Assembly (NCBI GenBank): GCA_963815375.1
Contig: CAWFGX010000001.1
Location: 1-64,000 of the forward strand
Origin: JASHPR01 sp963815375
Lineage (GTDB): Bacteria > Actinomycetota > Actinomycetes > Streptosporangiales > Streptosporangiaceae
Direction of reading: 5' to 3'
Length of the DNA stretch: 64,000 nt
In this document: positions 34,567 through 44,471 of the stretch, piece by piece
How positions within the stretch are numbered: position 1 is the first letter of the stretch
Layout of the letters: the number at the start of each line of letters is the position of its first letter
The notes under the pieces: model-generated
Database searches by the model: none
What the model was told of the DNA's origin: nothing
The model's input: the letters and a program-made list of their open reading frames with translations, nothing else
Translations under genes and position numbers: made by a program

Positions 34567-35361
34567 ATGACTGATGCAGTAGCACGATCGACGATAGCCA
34601 CTCTGGACGATCCGTTCGCGCAGCTGTCCGCGCCGCTGGCTGGCACCTCCCGGCTGGACCTCGAGGTCGTCGAGTCGCTGCCGCTGACTCCGCACATGCA
34701 GCGGCTCAGGCTGACCGCGCCGCAGCTCGCCGACTTCCGCTGCCTGCCCGGCCAGGATGTGATGCTGCTCGTCGCTGCCGAGGGCAACCGCCCGGTGCGC
34801 CGCCGCTACACCATCCGCGCGCTCGACAGCCAGGCGCGCCTGCTCACCCTCGACATCGTGCTGCACGGCGACGGCCCAGGCGAGCGCTGGGTCCGGTCCG
34901 CACGGCCCGGCGACCGGATCGAGGGCATCGGGCCGCGCGGGAAGATCACCTTGTCGCCCGCTGCCGACTGGCACTTGTTCATGACCGACGACTCGGGGCT
35001 GCCTGCCGCGTTCGCGATGACCGAGGCACTTCCGGCCTCGAGCCAGGCCACGCTGGTCATCGAGATCCCCGGAGAAGAAGACGAACAGGATCTGCTCGCC
35101 GCGGCCACCACCCGCATCTCGTGGCTGCACCGCCTGGACGGCCCGGCGGGTGACCCGGAGGCTCTGGCCGCCGAGGCGTCGGAGGTCGAGATGCTGGACG
35201 GCACAGGTCACGCCTACCTGTTCGGCGAGGCGAAGGTCGTCTCCCGGCTGCGCGAGATACTCACCGAGCGCGGGCTGACGGAAGACCAGATGTCGCCCAA
35301 GGCCTACTGGGGCCGCGGCCGCGCCAACGCCAGTCACGGCGAGCCTGGCCGGGACGCCTGA
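34567..35361 (+). CDS. Siderophore-interacting protein (FAD-dependent ferric reductase-like)
   Basis: A 264-residue protein from ATG 34567. The FAD-binding barrel contains RRRYTIRALD (the RxYTxR motif) and GDGPGERWVRSARPGDRIEGIGPRG. The C-terminal NAD(P)H domain has WHLFMTDDSGLPAA and GHAYLFGEAKVVSRLREIL. Members release iron from imported ferric siderophores by reduction in the cytoplasm. No siderophore genes are adjacent. Confidence 0.9.
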   Translation: MTDAVARSTIATLDDPFAQLSAPLAGTSRLDLEVVESLPLTPHMQRLRLTAPQLADFRCLPGQDVMLLVAAEGNRPVRRRYTIRALDSQARLLTLDIVLHGDGPGERWVRSARPGDRIEGIGPRGKITLSPAADWHLFMTDDSGLPAAFAMTEALPASSQATLVIEIPGEEDEQDLLAAATTRISWLHRLDGPAGDPEALAAEASEVEMLDGTGHAYLFGEAKVVSRLREILTERGLTEDQMSPKAYWGRGRANASHGEPGRDA

Positions 35362-35374
35362 CACTCCCGGCCTG

Positions 35375-36280
35375 TCACTCATCCGGCAGGTCTACGCCCC
35401 ATTCGTGGGCGAGTGCTATCGCCATGGCCAGGCAGTGGCTGTGGGTGAAAGCGGTGGCTCCGCCGAGCCGGTCAGCCCAGCGGGGGATTACTTCGTCTGC
35501 CGCGGTGCTGGCGATGCGGTCGAAGTAGCTGCTGGCGAACGCCCACTTGTCCTCGCCGGCGGCCGCGGCGATGTCGCTAGCGCTGACTGCCTGGCGGGCC
35601 CACATGCAGTTCTCCCGAATCTCACCCAGATAGTCGCGGGCCACGCGGACATCGTGTGGCGTGCCGCTGCGGGTCAGGTGACCGGCTACCAGGGTGCCGA
35701 AGTCATAGCCCAGCGCTGTGTCGTGGGCGGCTAGGTATCCGGCCACATCGGTGGCGCCGCCGAGGGCGTGGAATGGCACCCAGCCGGGGACGATCACATC
35801 GACCAGCATCAGGATCCGGTGGGCTGGCAGATGGACGAAGATGTTGCCGTCCTGGTGGTTGGGCCCGTGGTAGCGCAGCTCGACGCGGTGCTGCCCGGAG
35901 CCGAGGACCAGCTCATCGTCGAAGGTGAGGGTCGGGACGGGTCTTCGGTGATCCCCGAGCCGCTGCAGGATCATGGCGGTCGCGCGGTGCGCGACAACGG
36001 CGGGCGCGCTCAGATGGTGCGCCCCGCCGATGTGGTCGTAATGGGAATGGGAGTAGACGACATGGGTGATCGGCGCGGAACAGACTCGTCTGATCGCCGC
36101 GAGGTGCTCGGGTCCCCAGGGCGGCGCATCGAGCGCGACGATGCCCTCCCCCGTGTCGACGCACATCGCCTGGTAGTCACCATCGGTGATCAAGAACACC
36201 CGGTCGGCGATCTCATCGACCGCTAAGCCCTGTGACAGGTCAAGCGTCGGGCCCTTGGCATTCGCGGGCACTTCTCCCAT
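35375..36280 (-). CDS. MBL-fold metallo-hydrolase
   Basis: A 301-residue protein from ATG 36280 with GGAGGAGGT about 9 bases upstream. The metallo-beta-lactamase motif HSHYDHIGG binds two metals; later His/Asp ligands appear around HGPNHQDGN and LVAGHLTRSGT. It has no signal peptide. Substrate unknown: thioesters, lactones and glyoxalase II-type compounds are all possible. Confidence 0.85.
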   Translation of the reverse strand: MGEVPANAKGPTLDLSQGLAVDEIADRVFLITDGDYQAMCVDTGEGIVALDAPPWGPEHLAAIRRVCSAPITHVVYSHSHYDHIGGAHHLSAPAVVAHRATAMILQRLGDHRRPVPTLTFDDELVLGSGQHRVELRYHGPNHQDGNIFVHLPAHRILMLVDVIVPGWVPFHALGGATDVAGYLAAHDTALGYDFGTLVAGHLTRSGTPHDVRVARDYLGEIRENCMWARQAVSASDIAAAAGEDKWAFASSYFDRIASTAADEVIPRWADRLGGATAFTHSHCLAMAIALAHEWGVDLPDE

Positions 36281-36433
36281 CCCCGGCTTACCTCCTCCGC
36301 TTGACATGACCGAGACGCGCCCTGGCCGACTGAGGAATAGTGCCGCCGGGCTCCAGGAACCATGGCGATGAGTTTCGCTGTGGGTTGCGGTCTGTGTCCA
36401 CACATCCGATCAACCGCACTCGAGGAGAGCATC

Positions 36434-37015
36434 ATGACCGCTACCTACACCTTCGACGTCTTTTCCAGCCTGGACGGCTACGGCTCCCACAGCGGCGGCG
36501 ACTGGGGCGGCTACTGGGGCAAGCAAGGCCCCGAGCTGCTCGACCGCCGCCTTGCCTTGTACGGCGCGGAGCAGCGGATGGTCTTCGGGGCCAACACCTA
36601 TCGGCAATTCGTGCGGCTCCTGGCCTCGAGCACCGATGAGTCCGACGCGGGTGACCCATGGGTCACCCGGATGAGGAGCCTGCCGGCAACGGTGGTGTCG
36701 ACCACACTGGAAGGACCCCTCAACTGGCCCAACGCGACCGTCATGAGCGGTGATGCCGTCGATGTCGTCGCCCGGCTCAAGGAGATGTCAGAGGTGCCGT
36801 TGCGCTCGCATGGCAGCTTGTCGATGAACCGCGCGCTGATGGCTGCCGGCCTGGTCGACCGCGTCCAGGTGACGATCTTCCCTGTGATCACCGGTCAGAC
36901 CGGAGACGACCCGATCTTCCAGGGCGCGGCCGACTTCGACCTCGAGCTGATCGAGGGCCGGACGCTTGACGGCAACATCCAAGAGCTCATCTACCGGCCC
37001 ACCCTGCATGTCTGA
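36434..37015 (+). CDS. Dihydrofolate reductase-family protein (RibD C-terminal domain-like)
   Basis: A 193-residue protein from ATG 36434, with GAGGAGA 7 bases upstream. The fold signature YTFDVFSSLDGYGSHSGGDWGGYWGKQG, RMVFGANTYRQFVRL and HGSLSMNRALMAAGLVDRVQVTIFPVITG matches the YyaP/YwjB-like DHFR-fold reductases common in actinomycetes. The usual folate-binding residues of true DHFR are not evident. The role is likely an NADPH-dependent reductase of unknown substrate. Confidence 0.85.
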   Translation: MTATYTFDVFSSLDGYGSHSGGDWGGYWGKQGPELLDRRLALYGAEQRMVFGANTYRQFVRLLASSTDESDAGDPWVTRMRSLPATVVSTTLEGPLNWPNATVMSGDAVDVVARLKEMSEVPLRSHGSLSMNRALMAAGLVDRVQVTIFPVITGQTGDDPIFQGAADFDLELIEGRTLDGNIQELIYRPTLHV

Positions 37016-37144
37016 GTCCGTCTATCCTCCCTGCCCCGTCCGGCAGCAGAACCTGACGCCGAGGTTCCGAGCGACACGCCGACGGCTCTCGCGGCCGCCC
37101 CGGTCACGCATCCGCAGGTTCTGATCATTGCCCGGGTTCACTGG

Positions 37145-38164
37145 TCAGACGACGATAACCGGCCAGGGCAGCCCCGTCGCGGCCACGATGTCGGCCGGCC
37201 GCGGCAGCGCATTCTGGGTGCCGCGGCGGGTCGTGGCCGTCGCGCCGGCCGCGCACGCGGCCCGCAGCGCTTCGCCCTCAGGTATGCCGGCCGCGATCGC
37301 GACGGCGAGCGCGGCCACGAACGCGTCGCCAGCGCCTACGCTGTCCACGCTGTGCACCGAGGGTGCCGGGACGGCCTGCACCCCAGCCGCGGTGCCAAGC
37401 GCAGCGCCCTGCGGCCCGGCGGTGACCACCGCGTGCCTGGCGCCGAGGCTCTGCAGGTCGCGCGCTGCCGCGGCTGCGCCGTCCAGGCCGGCGACGGGCC
37501 GGCCGAGCACCGCGGCCGCCTCGGTCTGGTTGACCACCAGCCAGTCGACCCCCCCGGCGAGCAGGTCTGCGGCATCTGGCGGAACGGGCGCCAGGTTGAG
37601 CAGGCGGGTCACGTCTGCGGCGGGCGGCGAGGCGGCGGCGCTGGCGGCCTCACTGCCGGCTCTGGCCCGCGCCGACCTCGCCGCTCCGGTACCCGCCTGG
37701 CCGCGCGGCCGGGCCAGGACAGCCGCGAGCACGCTGACCGGGACCTCTGCGGACAGCACCAGCATGTCTGCGCTGGTCGCCATCGCGGCAGCGACCTCGG
37801 CATCACCGGCCAGCGCATTGGCACCAGGGGCAACGACGATCACGTTCTCGCCGGCCGGGTCCACCGTGATCAGAGCGACCCCTGTGGGATCCCGGACAGC
37901 GCGTACCCCGCTGGTGTCCACGCCGTCCGCTTCCAGGGCCGACCGGGCGGTCCGTCCGAAGTCGTCATCCCCGGCACAGCCGATCATCCGCACCTCGGCG
38001 CCCAGCCGGGCGGCGGCGACCGCCTGGTTGGCACCTTTGCCCCCCGGCGCGATCATCGCTGCCGACCCGAGCACCGTCTCCCCCGGAACGGGCAGACGGG
38101 CCACCGCAACCGAGATGTCCATGTTCAGGCTGCCCAGAACGCTAAGCCGCGGGCGCCGTGGCAC
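37145..38164 (-). CDS. Ribokinase-like PfkB-family sugar kinase
   Basis: A 339-residue kinase from GTG 38164 with GAGGAGG 4 bases upstream. N-terminal LGSLNMDISVAVARLPVPGETVLG and GGKGANQAVAAARLG are the ribokinase sugar-binding motifs. C-terminal DSVGAGDAFVAALAVA holds the catalytic Asp and anion hole. A low-complexity insert (QAGTGAARSARARAGSEAASAAASPP, about 170-195) is absent from typical ribokinases. It likely phosphorylates ribose or a nucleoside sugar. Confidence 0.88.
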   Translation of the reverse strand: MPRRPRLSVLGSLNMDISVAVARLPVPGETVLGSAAMIAPGGKGANQAVAAARLGAEVRMIGCAGDDDFGRTARSALEADGVDTSGVRAVRDPTGVALITVDPAGENVIVVAPGANALAGDAEVAAAMATSADMLVLSAEVPVSVLAAVLARPRGQAGTGAARSARARAGSEAASAAASPPAADVTRLLNLAPVPPDAADLLAGGVDWLVVNQTEAAAVLGRPVAGLDGAAAAARDLQSLGARHAVVTAGPQGAALGTAAGVQAVPAPSVHSVDSVGAGDAFVAALAVAIAAGIPEGEALRAACAAGATATTRRGTQNALPRPADIVAATGLPWPVIVV

Positions 38165-38309
38165 GCTGCCTCCTCATGCTGCGCCTGACGAGACGTCGAG
38201 GCAGCAACCGGGCACTAGCGAGCATTCCGGCAAGGGTGCATTCTTTCTCAATAGGCCTGAACTTCCTCCATAATGAGGCCAATAGCAGTCTGCGGCGCGT
38301 GGAAGGAGC

Positions 38310-40373
38310 ATGTCGGTGGCTACGTCCGAAATTGCCGACATCAACGCGCTGCTCTCCAGCACGTCGGCGCGCACGCTGATCGTCGGGATCGACAAGACAG
38401 GCCGCATCCTGCAGCACGACCGGGTCGCTGGCGAAATCCTAGCGGAAGCTCCGGGTTCTCTGCTCGGCGTTGAGCTTGGCAGCCTGATCACCGCATCGGC
38501 CTACGGCAGCGGCCTGCAGGCACTCATCGACGCCGCGTGCTCTGATCGCGAAGGCCAGGCGGTGCTCACGGTCCGCACCGGGATCGGCCACCACGCCGAC
38601 GCTGTGGTGACCGTGCAGCCGGTCCGCTCGGTAGACGCGCGCCTGGTCGCGCAGGTGATCCTGCGCATCGCGCCGCCGTCAGAAGAGCGTTTTCTCGATC
38701 CGGCGGTGATGCGCCATGCATTGCTGGACGGAGCATTCTCCAGGACCGGCGGCGCACTCGACATCGACCAGATGGCCCCGGCCCTGGTCAACATCATCGT
38801 GCCGCACTTCTGCAACTCGGCCGGCCTGCTGGTGCTGGAGAGCCTGGTCGGAGGGGACGAGTTCCCGACCAGCGCGCCGGACGCATCGCATCTGCTCCGC
38901 AGGCTTGCCACGGCTCACGACGACGGCGACGCCGGCTGGGACGCGGCGTTCCCGACCGGCGAGATCCTCAGCTACCCGCCGGAGACCGCCTATACCCGGT
39001 GCCTGGAGACAGCCAAGCCGGTTCTGCAGGACCTGGCGGTGGACGCAGCCGACGAACTCGCCCAGTTGTGGCGACGCAAGCCGGTCTCACGGCTGCTGGC
39101 CGGCTCGTCACAGCTGCTGCTGCCGCTGATCGCCAGGGGCACCATGCTCGGCTTTTTCGTCTGTTCCCGGATGGCTGGCTACCGCCGCTTCGATGCCTAT
39201 GACACCGAGATCGGCATGGAGTTCGCCTCCCGCGCGGCGATCTTCATCGACAACGCCCGCAGGTACTCACGGGAGCGCGCCACAGCGCTGACGCTCCAGC
39301 GCAGCCTGCTGCCGACCGGCCTGTCCGCGCCGTCATCGGTCGAGGTCAGGCACCGCTACCTGCCTGGCAGCAAGATGATCGAGGTCGGCGGCGACTGGTA
39401 CGAGTCGATTGCGCTGCCCGGCGGCCGGGTGGCACTCGTCGTTGGCGACGTGGCCGGCCACGGTGTCCGCGCCGCCGTGACAATGGGCAGGCTGCGCACC
39501 GCGATCCGCACGCTGGCCAGGCTGGAGCTTCCCCCTGCGGACGCGCTGCAGCAGCTTGATGAGCTGATGCACGAGCTCGGCCAGCGCGAGCCGCACTTCG
39601 CCACCTGTGTCTACGCGGTCTACGACGCCGTGTCTGGCACCTGTGAGGTCGCCTCGGCGGGCCACCTCCCCCCGCTGCTGGTGGTTCCCGAGGAGGGCGG
39701 CTCGTTCCTGGACGTGTCTCCGTCGCCGCCGCTCGGCGTCGGGTCCGGCCCGACGCAGACACGTGTCTTCAAGATCAAGGATGGCAGCCTGCTCGTCCTG
39801 TACACCGACGGGCTGGTGGAGCGGCGCACGGCTGACATCGACGAGGGCCTCGCCCGGCTGCGCGAGACGTTCGGCCCGGAGTCGGTCTCTCGTCCACTGG
39901 AAGACCTGTGCAAGGCGACACTGGCCGGCGTCTATGCCGATGACCAGCGTGACGATATCGCGGTCCTGATAGCCAGGTTGCGGCGGCTCGCGCCAGACCA
40001 GCACGTCACCTGGAAGCTCGCGTCCGAGCTGACCTCGGCGCGGCGCGCGCGGCTGCTGGTGCGCAGGCGGCTGCGCCGGTGGGGCCTGGACGAGCTGGTC
40101 GACGCCGCCGAGCTGCTGGCCTCCGAGCTGGTCACCAACGCCGTACGGTACGCCCACGGCGCCATCGCGCTGCGACTTGTGCGTGAGGGCGGCCTGGTCT
40201 GCGAGGTCCTGGATGACTCCGCGGCCCTGCCCCGGCTGCGGCATGCTGGCGATGAGGACGAGCGGGGCCGGGGGCTGCAGGTGGTGAGCCAGATCGCTTT
40301 GCGCTGGGGTGCCCGCCGGACGCCCTCAGGCAAGGTCGTGTGGTGCGAGCTGCCGCTCCCCCGCGGTTACTAG
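38310..40373 (+). CDS. SpoIIE-type PP2C phosphatase with PAS, GAF and anti-sigma-factor kinase domains
   Basis: A 687-residue signalling protein. Order: PAS-like (about 10-125), GAF-like (150-325), SpoIIE/PP2C phosphatase (about 345-555; GGDWYESIALPGGRVALVVGDVAGHGVRAAVTMG, SAGHLPPLL and LYTDGLVERR with metal-binding Asp), and a HATPase_c RsbW-like domain (about 570-687; ELVTNAVRYAHGA and GRGLQVVSQIALRWG). Proteins of this type control partner-switching of stress sigma factors through anti-sigma-factor antagonists. No antagonist or sigma gene is adjacent. Confidence 0.92.
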   Translation: MSVATSEIADINALLSSTSARTLIVGIDKTGRILQHDRVAGEILAEAPGSLLGVELGSLITASAYGSGLQALIDAACSDREGQAVLTVRTGIGHHADAVVTVQPVRSVDARLVAQVILRIAPPSEERFLDPAVMRHALLDGAFSRTGGALDIDQMAPALVNIIVPHFCNSAGLLVLESLVGGDEFPTSAPDASHLLRRLATAHDDGDAGWDAAFPTGEILSYPPETAYTRCLETAKPVLQDLAVDAADELAQLWRRKPVSRLLAGSSQLLLPLIARGTMLGFFVCSRMAGYRRFDAYDTEIGMEFASRAAIFIDNARRYSRERATALTLQRSLLPTGLSAPSSVEVRHRYLPGSKMIEVGGDWYESIALPGGRVALVVGDVAGHGVRAAVTMGRLRTAIRTLARLELPPADALQQLDELMHELGQREPHFATCVYAVYDAVSGTCEVASAGHLPPLLVVPEEGGSFLDVSPSPPLGVGSGPTQTRVFKIKDGSLLVLYTDGLVERRTADIDEGLARLRETFGPESVSRPLEDLCKATLAGVYADDQRDDIAVLIARLRRLAPDQHVTWKLASELTSARRARLLVRRRLRRWGLDELVDAAELLASELVTNAVRYAHGAIALRLVREGGLVCEVLDDSAALPRLRHAGDEDERGRGLQVVSQIALRWGARRTPSGKVVWCELPLPRGY

Positions 40374-40385
40374 CTCGCACCGGGA

Positions 40386-42707
40386 TCATTCGTTTCGTGC
40401 GGACTCGGGAGCGGTGATGCGCCGCAGCAGGGGGAACGTGGCCGCGATGATGCCGAGGGACGCCGCGATGCCGACCGCGGTGAGCAGGTAGTAGGTGGCG
40501 CCGGGTGCCACCAGCGGGTGCTGTAGCTGCTCGCTCGTGAACATCGCGGAGGCGCTGAAGCCGATGCCGATCGCGACCGCGGCGACTGTCAGAAGCGGGA
40601 CGGCGCTTTCCAGCGCGACCACCCGGTGCAGCATGCTGAGCCGGGCGCCGGTGAGCCGCAGCAGGCTGAACGGGCGCTTGCGGTCGGCCAGCCCGGCTGC
40701 GATGGCCGCGGCCAGCGTGCAGCCGGCGATCGGCAGGCTGGTGAGGATCACCACGTCGGCGAGCTGCTGGTAAGCGTTATTGACCGAGTTTTGCATCGAG
40801 CTGACCTCGCCGAGGGTGAACGGGGTGCCCACGGTGGGGTAGGCGTTCGCGTTCTCTAGTGCGGTCCTGGCCTGCTCGACCGCTGACTGGGATCCGTTCG
40901 TGGCGATGTCGATACTGTCGAGGCCCAGGCGGCCGAGCTGGGGGCCGGAGACGTCCGCGGCCGGCCAGGTGATCCGGTCGAGGTTGCGGCCAGGGGGCGC
41001 GTTGTCCAGGAAGCGCGGGAAGGCCACCGCGGCCGCGCCCGCGGGACAGTGGCCGAGTGCAGGAACCCGGGCCAGCTCGGTGCACGCTACCAAGCCCGCG
41101 GCTACGCCGGGTCCGAGTAGCGCGCGAGGCAGGCCGGTCACCGCACTGTCCGCGCGGACGGCGATGACGCCCTGGACGCCGCCGATCCTGCTCAGCCGCG
41201 TCAGCAGCGAGGCGGGCAGCTGCCGGGGCGGCGCGAGTGCCGGGCGCCTGGCTGGGCCATGGGCGGGGACCAGCGGCAGGCCCGCCAGGTCGTCCACCAG
41301 GACGTGGGCGGCAGCGGTGCCACCTATCGGCCCGAGGTCCTTGGCGTCCTGGGTAGTAATGTCCGCTATGGCAACCGTCGTGATGAATAGAGCCAGGACC
41401 AGACCGCTGACCGCGCGGAACCCGGCCCGCGGGTCATCGGCCAGCCGCCGGGCGGCGATCAGCGCCGCAGCCCGGCTTGTGCGCCTGGCCATGATCCGCG
41501 CTCCGGTCATGGTCAGCCATGGCCCGGCGGTGACCAGGCCAATCATGATCAGCAGGAAGCCTGGCAGGAACGCCTGGATCTGCCCGGGCACGGTGGCCGG
41601 GCGCCCGTGCACGACGAAGAACCCGAGCTCGGCCAGGCCAGCCAGCAGCGGCAGAACCCGCCAGGCCTTCGGCGGCTTCGGTGTGACCCGGCGGGTGACG
41701 CCGAGCGGAGAGATAGTTACCCGCCGAAGCGCCAGACGGGCCACAACGGCGGCGGCCGCTGGTACGCCGACGGCCACGGCGAGGATGTCGGGCAGGCTCA
41801 GCGACAGCTCGGCGGGAAAGAACGGCTGGCCTGTGAACGGGATGACTGCGAGCGGGACTCGCAGCAGGAAGAAAAGCCCGAACCCCGCAGCCACGCCCGC
41901 CGTCGCGGCCACCGTTGACTCCACGGCCGCGATGACCGATATCTGCCGCGGCGTCGCGCCGCTCAGCCGCATCGCGGCGAAACGCTGCTCGCGGCGGGCG
42001 GCCGCCAGCCGAGTCGCGGTGGCGATGAAGATCAGCACCGGGGTCAGCAGGGCCAGCGCCACCACCGCCAGGATGAGGTCGATCCCGCTGGCTTCGGTTC
42101 CCTCGTCGGGCGGGCGGCTGTGCAGGCCCTTGGGGTTCACCCCGCCCTCATAGCTGCCCGGCAGGGCCGTGGCGATCGTGGTCACCGCGATGGTGTCTGG
42201 CGTGCGTGCCATCTGCGCGGCGGTGTGCCCGATGATGATGTACAGCGAGTCCGGAGAGGGCAGCGCGGCGTCACCGATCGTGCCGGCGAGGCGGCCGGGG
42301 TACCGGTCGGCGAGCTGGTCGGCCGGTGTACTGCGCAGCAGCCTGGCGAGCGCCGAGGAGGCGTAGTACTGGCCAGGGGCAGGGTCGTGTGGGATGCCAG
42401 GCGGCACCGGTGAGGTAGGGCCGGTGGCGGCCACGTCAACGCGGACCACTAGCTGGCCCACGAAGACGTCGGCGCTAGTGCTCCACCACAGCGGGTCCGT
42501 GCCAGCCAGCGCGGGCCCAGCCGGCACGAGCGCCGTGCCGGTCCACAGCCATGCGTGACGGGCGTTCTGCGCGTTGACCGCGTTGATGCCGGCGACGGCG
42601 GTCAGCAGCAGGCTGACACCGATCCCGACCGCGGCCGCGAGGATGACCAGGCGGATGGCCGCCTCGCGACCCCCGCTGACTGCCAGCCGCAGGCCGAGGC
42701 CGATCAT
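40386..42707 (-). CDS. FtsX-like ABC transporter permease, without adjacent ATPase
   Basis: A 773-residue membrane protein with ten or so hydrophobic spans in two FtsX-like modules separated by long extracellular loops. ARREQRFAAMRLSGATPRQISVIAAVES and ADRKRPFSLLRLTGARLSMLHRVVALES are the repeated cytoplasmic FtsX motifs. Such permeases work with a MacB/LolD-type ATPase, but none lies beside it. It may use an ATPase encoded elsewhere, for example one like 49696-50439 (inference). Confidence 0.85.
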   Translation of the reverse strand: MIGLGLRLAVSGGREAAIRLVILAAAVGIGVSLLLTAVAGINAVNAQNARHAWLWTGTALVPAGPALAGTDPLWWSTSADVFVGQLVVRVDVAATGPTSPVPPGIPHDPAPGQYYASSALARLLRSTPADQLADRYPGRLAGTIGDAALPSPDSLYIIIGHTAAQMARTPDTIAVTTIATALPGSYEGGVNPKGLHSRPPDEGTEASGIDLILAVVALALLTPVLIFIATATRLAAARREQRFAAMRLSGATPRQISVIAAVESTVAATAGVAAGFGLFFLLRVPLAVIPFTGQPFFPAELSLSLPDILAVAVGVPAAAAVVARLALRRVTISPLGVTRRVTPKPPKAWRVLPLLAGLAELGFFVVHGRPATVPGQIQAFLPGFLLIMIGLVTAGPWLTMTGARIMARRTSRAAALIAARRLADDPRAGFRAVSGLVLALFITTVAIADITTQDAKDLGPIGGTAAAHVLVDDLAGLPLVPAHGPARRPALAPPRQLPASLLTRLSRIGGVQGVIAVRADSAVTGLPRALLGPGVAAGLVACTELARVPALGHCPAGAAAVAFPRFLDNAPPGRNLDRITWPAADVSGPQLGRLGLDSIDIATNGSQSAVEQARTALENANAYPTVGTPFTLGEVSSMQNSVNNAYQQLADVVILTSLPIAGCTLAAAIAAGLADRKRPFSLLRLTGARLSMLHRVVALESAVPLLTVAAVAIGIGFSASAMFTSEQLQHPLVAPGATYYLLTAVGIAASLGIIAATFPLLRRITAPESARNE

Positions 42708-42838
42708 GGCTTGGCCCCGGTCAGCGAGTCGGGGTTGCGTCAGGGGAAACGGTCACGATCGGCAGAATACGCTAAGAGTATACGCTTGGGAAGTAACGGA
42801 CCCGGACAGCGACCTTGAATAACGCCCCAGGTCTCCGC

Positions 42839-44344
42839 TTACCCTTTGACCGGCACGTCCGCCTCGCGCACAGCGGCCGGTCCGCTCAGGCTGAGCTCGG
42901 GCAATGCGAGGTCGGCGGGCTGCCGGCGCTGCCGCAGGGTCACGTAGCTTAGCACGACGCCGGCCGCAAGCAGGCCGATCGTCAGCCACAGACCGGCGTG
43001 GTAACCGTCGATGAACGCCTGGCCGGGCCGCGTCCCCGACCGGATCGCGGCACTCTCGGCGGAGTGGAGCACAGCGCCGACCACCGCCACCCCGAGCAGG
43101 CCCGCGATCTCTCGCGACGCGTTGAAGAGCGCGGACGATATCCCCGCCTGCGAGGTCGGCGCGCCGCTGAGAACCGCGTTGGTCAGCGGCACGGTCATCA
43201 GGCCGGCCCCGAGACCGAAGAGCACGAACCCGGGCAGCAGCGAGCCGAACGTCGCCCTGGCGCCAAGCCCGGCGAACAGCACCAGGCCCGCCGTCATGAC
43301 CGCCATCCCGAGTGCCACCGTCCGGTGCGCCCCGAGCAGCGGCACCACGCGCGGCGACAGGGCCGCGGCAAGCGCCAGGCACAGTGCCATCGGCACGAAC
43401 GCCAGCCCCGCCTTGGTGGGAGAGAACCCAAGGTTGCTCTGAAGGTACAGCGAGGTGAAGAAGTAGATGCCAAGGACACCGAACGACCAGATCATCATCG
43501 TGCCCACGCCGCCGCTGAACTCAGCGGACCGGAAGATCGGCAGCGGGATCATCGGGTGCGCGCTGCGCGACTCGATCACCAGGAAGATCCCGGCGGCGAC
43601 AGCGGCAACCGCGAGCGCGGCGATGATCACTGGCGAGGTCCAGCCCGTGTCGCCGCCCTCGATGAGCGCATAGACGAGTGCGAACAGCGCGAGAACGGAG
43701 GTCAGTAGCCCCGGAACGTCCAGCCGCGCCGCGGCCGCCGCAGGCCGCGGGCCGGCCGTTTCTGATACGGACTGAGTCCCGCGCGACTCGGCGACGAACG
43801 GAACTGCGATCGCCAGCGTGATCGCCCCGAGCGGCACGTTGATCAGGAAGATCCAGCCCCAGTGCAAGTGCTGGCTGATGACGCCGCCGAGTGCCGGGCC
43901 GAGCGCGAGGCCAAGCGCCCCGATCGCTCCCGAGATGCCGATCGCGGTCGTCCTCTCGCGGGGATCGGTGAACGTCGCCGCGATGATCGCGAGCGCCGCC
44001 GGCATGATGAGCGCCGCGCCGAGCCCCTGCACCGCCCGGGCGGCAATCAGCATGCCGCCGCTGCCGGCAAGGCCGGCGGCGAGCGATGAGAGCGTGAAGA
44101 TGACCAGGCCGACGAGGAAAATCCGGCGCCTGCCGTAGACGTCGGCGATCCGGCCGCCGACCAGCAGCAGCCCGCCCAGCACGAGGAGGTAGCTGCTCAC
44201 GATCCACTCGAGCCCGCTGACCGACAGGTGCAGGCTGCGCTCGATGGTCGGGAGCGCGACGTTGGTCACGTTGTTGTCGAGATAGGCCATCAGGGTCGCG
44301 AGGCTGACCGCCGTCAGCACCCACCACCGTGTCCGTTCCGTCAT
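42839..44344 (-). CDS. MFS transporter, DHA2 (EmrB/QacA) drug efflux family
   Basis: A protein of about 501 residues with 14 predicted spans. Motif D1 (LDNNVTNVALPTIERSLHLS), motif A (GGRIADVYGRRRIFLVG), and motif C (GPALGGVISQHLHWGWIFLINVPLGA) place it in DHA2 proton/drug antiporters. Start ATG 44344 is preferred over a GTG four codons upstream because GAAGG is properly spaced. It is divergent from a TetR repressor, the usual control. Confidence 0.93.
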   Translation of the reverse strand: MTERTRWWVLTAVSLATLMAYLDNNVTNVALPTIERSLHLSVSGLEWIVSSYLLVLGGLLLVGGRIADVYGRRRIFLVGLVIFTLSSLAAGLAGSGGMLIAARAVQGLGAALIMPAALAIIAATFTDPRERTTAIGISGAIGALGLALGPALGGVISQHLHWGWIFLINVPLGAITLAIAVPFVAESRGTQSVSETAGPRPAAAAARLDVPGLLTSVLALFALVYALIEGGDTGWTSPVIIAALAVAAVAAGIFLVIESRSAHPMIPLPIFRSAEFSGGVGTMMIWSFGVLGIYFFTSLYLQSNLGFSPTKAGLAFVPMALCLALAAALSPRVVPLLGAHRTVALGMAVMTAGLVLFAGLGARATFGSLLPGFVLFGLGAGLMTVPLTNAVLSGAPTSQAGISSALFNASREIAGLLGVAVVGAVLHSAESAAIRSGTRPGQAFIDGYHAGLWLTIGLLAAGVVLSYVTLRQRRQPADLALPELSLSGPAAVREADVPVKG

Positions 44345-44414
44345 GATCGGGCGCACCTTCCCCGGAGAGAGCTCGTCTACGGCGTACCTGTAAGCCGTAC
44401 CTGTATGACGTTCT

Positions 44415-44463
44415 TATACGTTGTACAAGTTCTCATTGCTGATGCTGCCTTGTACGCTGTATA
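44415..44463. promoter_or_regulatory. Two inverted 13-mers, probable TetR operators
   Basis: TATACGTTGTACA (44415-44427) and TGTACGCTGTATA (44451-44463, the reverse complement of TATACAGCGTACA) share the form TATAC-N3-GTACA in opposite directions. They lie in the gap between the MFS gene and the divergent TetR gene, close to the TetR start. They probably bind the TetR protein. Confidence 0.55.
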
Positions 44464-44471
44464 GTTGTCAA

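Noticed and set aside
40900..42153. 417-codon plus-strand frame
   Set aside because: Antisense to the FtsX permease and lacks motifs or membrane spans.
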